A DNA stretch of 64,000 nt from Simkaniaceae bacterium (GTDB lineage: Bacteria > Chlamydiota > Chlamydiia > Chlamydiales > Simkaniaceae), in NCBI GenBank assembly GCA_018399055.1, contig CP073762.1, positions 2,079,269-2,143,268 on the forward strand, given 5' to 3'. Below, one piece after another: positions 44,369 to 52,884 of the stretch (position 1 is its first letter; each line of letters begins with the position of its first letter). The notes below the pieces were generated by a model that did not search any database, was not told where the DNA came from, and worked only from the letters and a program-made list of their open reading frames with translations. A program made the position numbers and the translations under genes.

Positions 44369-44392
44369 CCATAAAGAAGCTATACTGTTTCT

Positions 44393-45331
44393 ATGGAAAC
44401 GTGGAGACAGATTCAAAAAACAAACTTTACAAAGATCTGTGAACTTGCAAGCTTTCTAGAAATCGATCCAAGCACAATCTTAAAGTCCCCATTTCCTTTG
44501 AATTTCCCGAGAAGGCTCGCTGAAAAAGTAGAGAAGGGCCGATTTGATGACCCTCTCCTCATGCAGTTTCTACCAATCCACCAAGAAACCTTGAAAACAC
44601 CTGGATTTACATCTGATCCGGTTTCTGACTGCTCCTTTCAAAAAAGCCCCCGCCTTCTCCAAAAATATCAAGGACGCGCTCTCTTGATTACCACCAGCGC
44701 CTGTGTCATGAACTGCCGGTTTTGTTTTAGACAAAATTATCCCTATGAGCAGGACAAGGACCATACTGAGGAAATTGCGCTGATCAAAAATGATTCGACC
44801 ATTCATGAAGTGATCCTAAGTGGTGGAGACCCTCTCTCACTTTCTGATGAACGCTTAAAAGCATTAATCGAAGCCCTCAGTGAAATTCCCCACCTGAAGC
44901 TCCTCCGCTTTCACACCCGTTTCCCCATCGGTATTCCTGAACGAATCACCCCTTCTTTCTTAAAAATTCTTGAAAAGACGCGCCTGCAAGTCATTTTTAT
45001 TCTCCATACAAACCACCCAAAGGAGCTTGATCAGGATGTTCTCGCTTCTCTTAAGAAAATCCAAGCTCCTGTTCTAACACAAACAGTTCTTTTGAAAAAC
45101 ATCAACGATAATCTGGGAACCTTAAAGACCCTCTTTATGACTCTCATTTCAAATGGTGTGATTCCATACTACTTGCATCAACTTGACCAGATTGAGCAAG
45201 CAGCACACTTTGAAGTCCCTATAAGAAAAGGTCAAAAGTTGATCCATGCACTGCGAGCAGAACTTCCTGGCTACGCCATCCCTACATATGTGCAAGAAAT
45301 CCCTCACAAAACTTCTAAGACTCCCATTTAG
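44393..45331 (+). CDS. epmB: EF-P lysine 2,3-aminomutase-like radical SAM protein (EpmB/KamA family)
   Basis: A 312-residue radical-SAM aminomutase. The cluster motif is CVMNCRFCF (Cys104, Cys108, Cys111) in the context LLITTSACVMNCRFCFRQNYPY. VILSGGDPLSLSD and RFHTRFPIGIPERIT are family blocks, and the C-terminal GYAIPTYVQEI followed by SKTP keeps a lysine that could hold PLP. The length fits EpmB/YjeK, which isomerises lysine to beta-lysine for attachment to elongation factor P, rather than the longer fermentative KamA. EpmA and EF-P genes are not in this window. 24 nt after murA. Confidence 0.82.
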   Translation: METWRQIQKTNFTKICELASFLEIDPSTILKSPFPLNFPRRLAEKVEKGRFDDPLLMQFLPIHQETLKTPGFTSDPVSDCSFQKSPRLLQKYQGRALLITTSACVMNCRFCFRQNYPYEQDKDHTEEIALIKNDSTIHEVILSGGDPLSLSDERLKALIEALSEIPHLKLLRFHTRFPIGIPERITPSFLKILEKTRLQVIFILHTNHPKELDQDVLASLKKIQAPVLTQTVLLKNINDNLGTLKTLFMTLISNGVIPYYLHQLDQIEQAAHFEVPIRKGQKLIHALRAELPGYAIPTYVQEIPHKTSKTPI

Positions 45332-45503
45332 CTTGATATAGATCTCATTGATTCTATTCGAGCCATTGGGTTTTTGAGCATTTTCTTCATTTGCTTTTTG
45401 CGCCAGAATCTATGAAACAAGATCGTCTTATAATTTTTTATTGATGAAAAAATTAACTATTGATTACACCCGCGCACTATTCTCAAAATCCTAATTAAAA
45501 AAG

Positions 45504-46208
45504 GTGAAGACAATAAAAGGTTTTTTTAATTTTATCTTTAGCTACTTATAGTCATCCATTTGGTGTCGTAACAGCCCCCCCCTTTTTTTTCAAACAGATG
45601 CTGAAATCGACAAAGTTGTGACTTTTTTGGTTTCTGATGGAAATTTTCAGAACCCGAAAAGTGGAACCGGGGTAACCTATGTTGGAACTACAGGCGTTCT
45701 AAATGGACTTAGACTCCCAATGAGCTACTATAGCACAGTAGAATATTGGGGTGAATATGTTCCAACAACAGTTATTAACCCTCAAGGAAACCCTATAGAT
45801 GTCGTAGACACATATAATGAGAATAGCTACACCTTAGTCCCTGACCCGAATTCTCAGGGAGGTAAATTGCAAGCTGAAAAACTCAATACCTATAACGGAA
45901 CAGATATTTATGATGCCGCTTGTTGGCAAATTAGTATTGCTCTAGCGGGAGAATTTGATCTTGCGAATAACCAGAACACTTTGCTGACCATCGAATATGA
46001 TGGGGATATCCCCACTAGCCCTCCACCCGTAACGGGATCTAATCGCGCAATTTCTAATTCTACTTTTAGCTATTATGGAAATACAATCTCCAAACCGGAA
46101 AATACTTATCTTTATCGGATGGTAACACAACATTAGCTCTCTATAGATCCTTTTATGGGTACCAGCTATGCTAGCCATATTAGAGCTGTTAATCTTTCTC
46201 CTAATTAA
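45504..46208 (+). pseudogene. Disrupted secreted protein with homopolymer-tract frameshifts, family unknown
   Basis: The longest intact frame is GTG 45618 to the stop at 46136 (172 codons), starting with TFLVSDGNFQNPKSGTG and rich in Tyr, Asn, Thr and Pro. Upstream, a signal-peptide-like reading (MKTIKGFLILSLATYSHP then FGVVTAPP) appears from GTG 45504 if one T is removed from the T7 run at 45521-45527 and one base is added in the C8T8 run at 45575-45590, which brings it into the main frame. After the TAG at 46134 the same frame continues 23 codons (LSIDPFMGTSYASHIRAVNL) to a TAA at 46206. So two slipped tracts and an amber codon break one exported protein of about 230 residues. No domain is recognised. 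Confidence 0.6.
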
Positions 46209-46838
46209 TCAAGATAAATACAAAGCAGGAACAGTAACCTGGATGAATTAAAATGAAGTAAAAGTAGCCTTATGCAGAGTTACTTTTACTTCTCGAATCT
46301 GGCTTTATGCAACACAATGTTCCAGAAACGACCAATACCGCTCCAATAAGAGACAATGTATCAGGAATTTCATGAAAAAACACCCAACCTAACAACCCCG
46401 CAAAAACCACTCCAGTATAGGAAAGTGGCATAATTTGCCCCACTTTTACTTTGGCAACTGCTTGAGTCCTTGCAAGTTGATAAATCCATGACATCACGCC
46501 AGCTAAAATCAAAATACTTAGCCAAAGTAGGGGTTGATGATGAAGCCATGCACTCAGCGTAGCTTCCCAATTGATAAAGAATAGCGGTACAAATGAAATC
46601 ACAATTGAAAGTAAGACTAAGTATACAACAATGGTTTTTGAAGGGACTTGCTGCGCTACCTTGCGATTAAAAGCTTGAGATGCTGCCATTGAAACCCCTG
46701 AAACTAAAGCCCAAAGTGCTTGATACTTAAACAAACCACTGCCTGGTTGCAAAACTAAAATCACTCCAACAAAGCTTACAATTATTCCAAACCAAATCCT
46801 ATGAGTAATTCTTTCTTTCATTAAAAAGTAGGCAAAAA

Positions 46839-48265
46839 GTATCCGTTCAGTGGGGGGCTAAAGAACTGGTGCTGCAACCCAGGGATGATAGGTAGCCTTA
46901 TAGGCTTGCAAAAAAAAGGGAGCAACTTCCTTCCCTTGCTTCTTGAGGGTCATCCAAAGTGAGACTGCCCTTTCAATAAAACGACTGCCTGACTCACTTT
47001 GAGTACCATAAGAGGTTTTACGCCACAGGACAATATGCCGAAGTGATCTCTCTGCAGCGTTATTTGTGCAGTCCACTTCTCTGTACTTTGTGAAGAGAAA
47101 GAGCTTGTGAATTTGGTCGAGCATCCGCTCGGCAAATCGAGAAAAAGCATCCGACCCGTTAGCTAGAATATCAATGAGAATTTCATTGAGTCTCCCTTTT
47201 CGGTAATAGACTCTTTGTTGCATTGTTTCTCGACAGCTTAAGCGGCATGCAAGAAAAATCTCTTGTAGTTCAAAAAGAGCTCTTTCTGCCAATTCTTGAT
47301 CGTCGGTTTTTTGATCAGCAAATCTCTTAAAATCTCTCTTGATATGGGCTAGGCAATACTGATGTTTTTTATAAGCATAGACTTGATAGCGATCAGTCAC
47401 TGTGATTCCAGGGTGTCCCCTCGGCCTTATGTGATTTAAGCTACTAATACTTCGGCTGGGCAATACTTTTAGGTAAACAGCATTTTTTGTGGTCGCCGTC
47501 CATACGTAATACATTTTTGCCTGCTGCCTAAAACTGGTCTCATCTACATAGGCTACTTTAGCTTTATCAACCTGATCTTTTAACGATTTGTAGACAGGCT
47601 CGAGTCCTTTGGAAAGTTTTTTCTCCTGGGCTGGGATGCTTCCTAAGGAAATATTGACTTTAAACATCATCTCCAAAAGTTGTTGGATGGGTCGCTTACT
47701 TAATCGATAGACCGAGCTGCACATCCCTATAAAGGTGATCAACCTGGGACCAAAACTACTTTGAGCGTACTCTTTTGGGAATGGCGCTTTTACGCTTTTC
47801 CCACATTGACGACATCTTCCTTTTTCACACTCAATCTGTGTAATTATCGGCTCTATTTCGGGTAGTTCTACTTGCTGCAAGATGTAGGGATTCTTTTTAT
47901 CCAGGTTATGGCTCCCGCAGTGTGGACAATGATGTAAGGAGGAAGTGACTCTTTTTGAAACTTGCTCTTCAGGAAACAGTTTGCGAAAATGACCTGGGTG
48001 TCCCCTCTTAGCTCCTCCTTTAGGAGCCTGCTTATTTTTCTTCTGGTCTGTGCTAGGTGGTTTTGAGCTATTTTTTGAGTTCAGGTTCAAGCGATTCTCT
48101 AGCTCCACAACTCTTTTTTGTAACCGTTTGTTCTCCTCCATTAACCGGTAATTGGCATCACTTAGGAGTTTGATGGTTTCTAAGAGTTCTTCATAGCTAG
48201 GCTTCATGCACGAGGATTATACGATTAGAAATTTATTTTGTCACCCCCCCCCACTGAACGGATAC
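46839..48265. mobile_element. IS66-family insertion sequence (tnpC-only, 1427 bp)
   Basis: Perfect 19-bp terminal inverted repeats GTATCCGTTCAGTGGGGGG (46839-46857 and, inverted, 48247-48265) bound a single transposase gene. The element is flanked by an exact 8-bp direct repeat GGCAAAAA (46831-46838 and 48266-48273), the target-duplication size of the IS66 family. There is no tnpA/tnpB, as in the ISBst12-like subgroup. The right repeat abuts a run of nine C and the left one six G. It interrupts an EamA transporter gene. Confidence 0.95.
46858..48207 (-). CDS. IS66-family transposase (TnpC type)
   Basis: A 449-residue DDE transposase. Order: leucine-zipper-like N-terminus (about 5-40, LSDANYRLMEENKRLQKRVVELENRLN), NSSKPPSTDQKKNK linker, a zinc ribbon (HCPHCGSHNL with a second pair RCRQCGKSV, about 93-140), and the catalytic core with acidic residues in KVAYVDETSFRQ, ITVTDRYQVY and TNNAAERSLRHI. 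No frameshift or stop is present, so the enzyme may be active. The stop codon lies immediately inside the left inverted repeat. Confidence 0.95.
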   Translation of the reverse strand: MKPSYEELLETIKLLSDANYRLMEENKRLQKRVVELENRLNLNSKNSSKPPSTDQKKNKQAPKGGAKRGHPGHFRKLFPEEQVSKRVTSSLHHCPHCGSHNLDKKNPYILQQVELPEIEPIITQIECEKGRCRQCGKSVKAPFPKEYAQSSFGPRLITFIGMCSSVYRLSKRPIQQLLEMMFKVNISLGSIPAQEKKLSKGLEPVYKSLKDQVDKAKVAYVDETSFRQQAKMYYVWTATTKNAVYLKVLPSRSISSLNHIRPRGHPGITVTDRYQVYAYKKHQYCLAHIKRDFKRFADQKTDDQELAERALFELQEIFLACRLSCRETMQQRVYYRKGRLNEILIDILANGSDAFSRFAERMLDQIHKLFLFTKYREVDCTNNAAERSLRHIVLWRKTSYGTQSESGSRFIERAVSLWMTLKKQGKEVAPFFLQAYKATYHPWVAAPVL

Positions 48266-48663
48266 GGCAAAAAAAGGAACAAATAAAGGGGCCGAATTAA
48301 ATAACAAACTCGCATCAACTATGGAAATTTTTTTCAAAGAAAAAAAATAGAAGTACATCGACAAATTGTAAAAAATAACAGTTAGGACAATCATCAAAAA
48401 ATGCTCTTTTTGAACAGACAACTTACCCTTCTGAAAAAGAGTACGCAATATTCCTACGGCTGAAAATAAACGTGTAAAAAAGTAGATGATGACTGTAGAA
48501 AACAGAAAAGATAAACCTTTGACGCTGTTTGCAACAATCGCTCCCGCAAATGCTGCAGCTAGCATAAGCATTGAGCTTCTTAAAATATTTTTTCTTTCAT
48601 TTTCCATATTTAGATTGATTACCTTGATGTTGAAAAAAAACGAGGATTGGCGCAAAAGTGCTT

Positions 48664-48699
48664 AACAAAAGGACCCCAACTCATTGGGGTCCTTTTGTT
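48664..48699 (-). terminator. Strong hairpin terminator after the MOMP-like gene
   Basis: AACAAAAGGACCCCA (48664-48678) pairs with TGGGGTCCTTTTGTT (48685-48699), 15 perfect base pairs and a 6-nt loop, 11 nt after the porin stop on the minus strand. The T-rich 3' side of the stem on both strands (CCTTTTGTT) makes it possibly bidirectional, shielding the porin from the EamA remnant. Confidence 0.85.
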
Positions 48700-48709
48700 A
48701 ATGTTAGAG

Positions 48710-49747
48710 CTAAAAGTCGATACGCCCCATAAGCGTCAGTCCTTCTATAGAAAGGTCACTTTCTTCCAACCCTCGAAGATTTAGGAGTTGTCCCCAATAA
48801 AATTGTGTTTCGTATCCTATGCGGCATTGAATAGATAATCGATTGGGAATAAAGCACCATTCCCAATCTAGCCCTACAAACATTTGAGCAGCTGGCCGAA
48901 CGCGGTGTGCATTCCCCTCCTGACGAATATGTGATATCGTAACCGTAGGAGGTCCACCATTTCCATTTTCTAAATCATTCTGATCAGCTCGCGCTTTCTG
49001 CTCAAACTTTCCCCAAACTATTGCCCCAGAAACCTTTCCTAATAAACCGATTCCCCATCTAAAATTCCACTTTCCTTCAAGTGCAAAATAGGGACCGATT
49101 CCCCAATAATTATTTATCGCATTTAAAAATTCAGGAAAACCTGTAATCGCTCCAATATTCGGGAGGGGGATTGTTTGGACATTTTCATAACTGTATCGAA
49201 TTTGTTGGTGAATCCAAAAAGTTTTACCCCCAAAGGAAGGGCGTACGCTCCATGTATCACTGACAAAACATCTTCTGCCCCAGTCAAAATCAATAATATT
49301 TAGAATCAGGTCATAACTGACTTTAGCATGATTGGTAACAAAAGGGGCACCACCATCACCAAGCCTCTCAATGTCTATCAAATTATGAGTGGATGATCTA
49401 AAGGTCGTGACTGGATTATTACGAAGATGTGTCCAATTCACATATAGATCCCACCCATCAAAAGGAAGATTTCCACCAAGGCCCAGTTTAAAACCCGGGC
49501 TATACTTAAAATCTATTTCTTTTGATTTGACGTCAACGAATCTTTCTACCCCATTTTGCTCAAACGCAAACGTTCCAATGGTGTTTAATTCCTCTTGGCG
49601 GGCTTTCCAGTAAATAAACTCCCCAGTCAAAAATATTCCCGCATATCCATCGCACGTTCGAGCGGATCGATTAGGTGGAGCAGCAGCAGTATCTCCATAG
49701 ATATTTCCACAAATAGCTAGAAATAAAAGAAAAAATACCTCTTTCAT
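48710..49747 (-). CDS. MOMP-like outer-membrane beta-barrel protein
   Basis: A 345-residue porin-like protein. ATG 49747 is chosen because it follows GGAGAA and gives a clean signal peptide (MKEVFFLLFLAICGNIYG); an upstream extension would add a charged unexported segment. Mature residues RTCDGYAGIFLTGEFIYWKARQEEL begin a barrel pattern of alternating strands ending in DLSIEGLTLMGRIDF, with a terminal Phe as usual for outer-membrane barrels. Features WDLYVNWTHLRN and SVRPSFGGKTFWIHQQIRYSYE recall the large MOMP-like families of environmental chlamydiae such as Simkania. It probably forms a general porin. Paralogue of the truncated gene at 60116. Confidence 0.78.
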   Translation of the reverse strand: MKEVFFLLFLAICGNIYGDTAAAPPNRSARTCDGYAGIFLTGEFIYWKARQEELNTIGTFAFEQNGVERFVDVKSKEIDFKYSPGFKLGLGGNLPFDGWDLYVNWTHLRNNPVTTFRSSTHNLIDIERLGDGGAPFVTNHAKVSYDLILNIIDFDWGRRCFVSDTWSVRPSFGGKTFWIHQQIRYSYENVQTIPLPNIGAITGFPEFLNAINNYWGIGPYFALEGKWNFRWGIGLLGKVSGAIVWGKFEQKARADQNDLENGNGGPPTVTISHIRQEGNAHRVRPAAQMFVGLDWEWCFIPNRLSIQCRIGYETQFYWGQLLNLRGLEESDLSIEGLTLMGRIDF

Positions 49748-49832
49748 ACAAATTCTCCACATTACTCTTAAAAAAAGCAGGCTTATCCTGAGCGCAACGT
49801 TAACATATTTTTTAACATTATAAAAGAAACAA

Positions 49833-51551
49833 TTACATCCGATCCATTGTCTTGAGACCAAGGATTTGAAGTCCTTGTTTGAGGATACGCCCGGTCAGCT
49901 CACACAGAACAAGCCGGCTACTTTCTTCATCCGCTCCTTCAACGCGGCAGTCGCGAAAAAAAGCATGAAATTTTTCAGCTAAATCGTAGAGATAATCAGA
50001 TAATCGGTTAGGAAGAAGATCACGATCCATATGTGCAAGCGTTTCCCCAAATTGGCGCAACTGTAGGCCCAGAGCAATCTCCATGGGGTGTTTTAAGACA
50101 ATCGGTGTGGTTGCATAAAGAGCATGAATGTCTTTATTGCATTTTCTTTTGATCCCTTGAATACGTACATAGGAGTACAAGAGATACGCGGCAGTATTTC
50201 CTTCAAACTTCAGCATGCGATCGTAACTAAAAATATAGTCTTTAACGCGATGACAAGAGAGGTCCGCATATTTGACGGCATCAACACCCAGAATATGGGC
50301 AAGCTCATCAATTTCTGTTTCTGTTCCATCTTGAAGGCGTTCTTGCAAGAGAATACGTGCTTGACGTACTGCTTCAGAAAGAAGCTCAATGAGTTTTTCT
50401 GTTTCTCCGGATCGTGTTTTGAATTTTTTCCCATCAGCGCCAAGAACCACTCCAAAAGGAACATGTTCAACTTGAACCTTTTCAGGGTCGTAAATCCCCG
50501 CTTTCACTGCTGCTTTGAAAACCATTTGAAAGTGCAGCTGTTGTCCTGCATCAACAACGTAAATAATGCGGTCCGCATGTTCTTCTCGCACACGTTGTGC
50601 TAGAGCTGCTGCATCTGTCGAAGCGTAGTTGAACCCTCCATCAGATTTTTGCAAAATCATAGGAATTTCATATCCTTCGAGAAACACACACTTTGCCCCA
50701 TCGGAAATTTCAACAATCCCCGACTTTTCATATTCCTCAACGATTTTAGGAAGACGCTCATTATAAAAAGACTCCCCCCTCTCAGTAAGGTTGACATCTA
50801 AAAATGTATAAATTTCTAAAAATCCTCTGCGAGAAATTTCGCAGATCTTTTTCCATGCGTTAAGGGCCTCTTGGTCCCCTCCCTGCAAACTAACCACTTG
50901 GAGTTGTGCCCGTTTCTTGAACTCCGGATCGGCATCAAATACCTTTTTCGATTCTTTATACCAGCCCATTAAGGAAGAAAGATTGGTCTCTTTTTTTCCG
51001 GTAAGGACCTCTGGTTCCTTTTCTTTCAGATAGGTGATGAGCATTCCAAACTGCGTTCCCCAATCCCCAATATGGTTCAGTCGAAGAACGTCATGCCCTA
51101 AAAATTCAAACAGGCGGGCTAGACTTTCCCCAATTACTGTGGAACGGAGATGACCTACATGAAGTTCTTTCGCCACATTGGGAGAGGAAAACTCTACAAT
51201 CACTTTCTTCTTTTCTTTGAGAGGTGGAACCCCTAGCCGAGGATCCGCAGCCACCTCGGTAGCTTGCTTGGAAAGAAACTCCGAGGACAAGGTAATATTT
51301 ATAAAACCTGGGCCAGCAACCTCAAGTTTTTCAATCATCCCCTCTTTCGGCCACTTTTCAAGAATTTGCTGCGCAATCTTTCGAGGATTGGATTTCAAAG
51401 CCTTTGCAAGCTTCATCGCAGAATTGCACTGGTAGTGACCAAACTGGGGATTTGTACTTTGCGTGATATCAGCTATAGACTCGGCCTCAGGAAATAATTC
51501 CTTGATAACTCTGCTTGCTTGCTCCTGGAGCTGATTTGTCAAATTTTCCAT
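49833..51551 (-). CDS. argS: Arginyl-tRNA synthetase
   Basis: A 572-residue class I synthetase. The HIGH-box region is VEFSSPNVAKELHVGHLRSTVIGESLARLFEFLGHD (HVGH near residue 127). LNHIGDWGTQFGMLI, the arginine-specific block KSDGGFNYASTDAAALAQR, VDAGQQLHFQMVF and the KMSKS-equivalent KKFKTRSGETEKL near residue 365 are present. The C-terminal DALR anticodon-binding domain (AYLLYSYVRIQGIKRK onwards) is complete. It ends 85 nt before the porin start in the same direction and diverges from the hypothetical gene at 51657. Confidence 0.97.
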   Translation of the reverse strand: MENLTNQLQEQASRVIKELFPEAESIADITQSTNPQFGHYQCNSAMKLAKALKSNPRKIAQQILEKWPKEGMIEKLEVAGPGFINITLSSEFLSKQATEVAADPRLGVPPLKEKKKVIVEFSSPNVAKELHVGHLRSTVIGESLARLFEFLGHDVLRLNHIGDWGTQFGMLITYLKEKEPEVLTGKKETNLSSLMGWYKESKKVFDADPEFKKRAQLQVVSLQGGDQEALNAWKKICEISRRGFLEIYTFLDVNLTERGESFYNERLPKIVEEYEKSGIVEISDGAKCVFLEGYEIPMILQKSDGGFNYASTDAAALAQRVREEHADRIIYVVDAGQQLHFQMVFKAAVKAGIYDPEKVQVEHVPFGVVLGADGKKFKTRSGETEKLIELLSEAVRQARILLQERLQDGTETEIDELAHILGVDAVKYADLSCHRVKDYIFSYDRMLKFEGNTAAYLLYSYVRIQGIKRKCNKDIHALYATTPIVLKHPMEIALGLQLRQFGETLAHMDRDLLPNRLSDYLYDLAEKFHAFFRDCRVEGADEESSRLVLCELTGRILKQGLQILGLKTMDRM

Positions 51552-51656
51552 AGAGGTCCATCATGCTTCTCTCCCCCTAAAATTGTCAAGATTGTTAAAG
51601 ACAAAAACCCTTCAGCCATGCTAAGATAACCCCGTTTCCAAAAAAAGGAGTGAATA

Positions 51657-52055
51657 ATGTCAAATTACGCTGCATTCGCTGTTCTTAGCGAACTATCAAA
51701 GGTTACAGCAAACAATACTGCCAGCACCCTTGCTATGATGGCAAACATGGATGTCAAAACCTTGCACATCTTATCAACAGCATATAAAGTGAATTCCTCT
51801 ACCCAATCATGGCTCTGGGTCTACCGAATAGGGACCGTGGGATCTCTGACGGGCGGTCTACTACTCTGCGGACCAGCTAATGGCCCTGGACCTCTAGTTG
51901 CGGGTGGTATTTCAGCTATAGTTTTTTTTATTTTATGGATGAACCTTTCTGAAAAAATTAGTTACAATAACTACTGGCATGGGAAGTGTATTGAGTTTAT
52001 CAACCAAAAGCAGCTTCTTGACGCAAGCTCCCAATTGAATAGTATCATCAAATAA
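51657..52055 (+). CDS. Hypothetical small membrane protein
   Basis: A 132-residue protein of unknown function. An amphipathic Ala/Ser/Thr-rich N-terminal half (residues 1-50, including TANNTASTLAMMANMDVKTLHILSTAYKV) is followed by a hydrophobic hairpin (about 55-95: YRIGTVGSLTGGLLLCG, then PLVAGGISAIVFFILWMNL) and a soluble tail. A bilobed hydrophobic segment of 40 residues is the hallmark of chlamydial inclusion-membrane (Inc) proteins, so this could be an Inc-like type III effector; that is inference. A good ribosome site (AAAAGGAG) precedes the ATG. It diverges from argS. Confidence 0.65.
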   Translation: MSNYAAFAVLSELSKVTANNTASTLAMMANMDVKTLHILSTAYKVNSSTQSWLWVYRIGTVGSLTGGLLLCGPANGPGPLVAGGISAIVFFILWMNLSEKISYNNYWHGKCIEFINQKQLLDASSQLNSIIK

Positions 52056-52158
52056 TCCTTGTCGAAAGGGGTCTTTAATAGACAATAGATTCAGGGTTGA
52101 AGATAAAGATTTTTTCCGATAGAATGGGTTGGCAAAATTGAATCAAGGATTATGTGAA

Positions 52159-52884
52159 ATGGTAAGCACCATCATTACCCCAAGTCTGAAAGATCTCCTG
52201 GTTGACTACCTAAAGAAACACAAAAAGTCGGATCTATTAACGACTTACTTCTTCTTTCTCGAAAAAAAATACAATATCCAGCCCGTCTTGTTTTTGCGAG
52301 AAAAAACAATCTTTCAGAGCAAAACCGAGCTCTTAAAAAGACTTGAAGACTCTGGAAAACTTTGGCGCGAGACCGAAATAAAGATTCAAGTCGGCACACA
52401 ATCAGTCAATGCAGCAACGAAAAAAATCTACATCTGCCCCTTTACTGGAAAAGTTTTTGGAGATAATACTCACCCTAATCCTCAAGATGCAATTTACGAC
52501 TGGGTATCAAAATGTCCTGAGAATAAAGAAAGACTCGATGGGATAAAAGTGAAGCGCTTTTTCGTTTCTGAAGATCCTGATGTCATTAAAAATTATATCC
52601 AGAAAAGGCGCGAGCCTATCTCTAAAATTGTCTTTTCGTCTGGGGTGACTGGAAAGCTGTTTAACAGCAAAAAAGCAGTCCTTGATGACTTCGAAAAGAA
52701 CCAGCTCAAGAGCATGGAGCTTGTCGATGTTCCTTCTCAAAACCGCTATCAGATTGAAGAGCATTTTCTCGCTTTCATCCAAGAACAACTCGACGACACT
52801 AGAATTTCTGCGTTCGTTGAAGCAATGAGCACCCACGATGAATTTGAGACCCATGTCGCTCGCTGGATTGAAGAGAATCAGTAA
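52159..52884 (+). CDS. DUF2709-family conserved chlamydial protein
   Basis: A 241-residue cytoplasmic-looking protein. ATG 52159 has AAGGA at the right distance; a TTG at 52129 would extend it by 10 residues. Landmarks include ATKKIYICPFTGKVFGDNTHPNPQDAIYDWVSKCPENKE and KVKRFFVSEDPDVIKNYI; I recognise it as the chlamydial DUF2709 family, which in C. trachomatis precedes the tsaE homologue. Function unknown. The CxxC-like spacing is absent (single Cys residues), so no zinc finger is claimed. It overlaps tsaE by 32 nt in the same direction. Confidence 0.75.
   Translation: MVSTIITPSLKDLLVDYLKKHKKSDLLTTYFFFLEKKYNIQPVLFLREKTIFQSKTELLKRLEDSGKLWRETEIKIQVGTQSVNAATKKIYICPFTGKVFGDNTHPNPQDAIYDWVSKCPENKERLDGIKVKRFFVSEDPDVIKNYIQKRREPISKIVFSSGVTGKLFNSKKAVLDDFEKNQLKSMELVDVPSQNRYQIEEHFLAFIQEQLDDTRISAFVEAMSTHDEFETHVARWIEENQ

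Larger units (their letters stand above)
46270..48607 (-). pseudogene. EamA/DMT-family drug-metabolite transporter, split by an IS66-type element
   Basis: The 5' part (48607 down to 48266; MENERKNILRSSMLMLAAAF, four or more hydrophobic spans) and the 3' part (46830 down to 46270; KERITHRIWFGIIVSFVGVILVLQPGSGLF and later EamA spans ending GAVLVVSGTLCC) belong to one gene. Removing the insertion and one copy of the 8-bp duplication joins them in frame (VPFFA-YFLMKERI) to give exactly 300 residues, the normal EamA size with about ten helices. The transporter (possibly S-adenosylmethionine or another metabolite, as in other intracellular bacteria) is now inactive unless the IS excises. Everything outside the junction looks intact, so the insertion is recent. 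Confidence 0.9.

Noticed and set aside
46150..46260. Possible small gene after the broken secreted-protein gene.
   Set aside because: The open stretch is the same frame continuing past the TAG at 46134, not a separate start with a ribosome site.
50124..50603. 159-codon frame on the plus strand opposite argS.
   Set aside because: Fully antisense to a strong synthetase gene, low-complexity composition, no ribosome site; a shadow.
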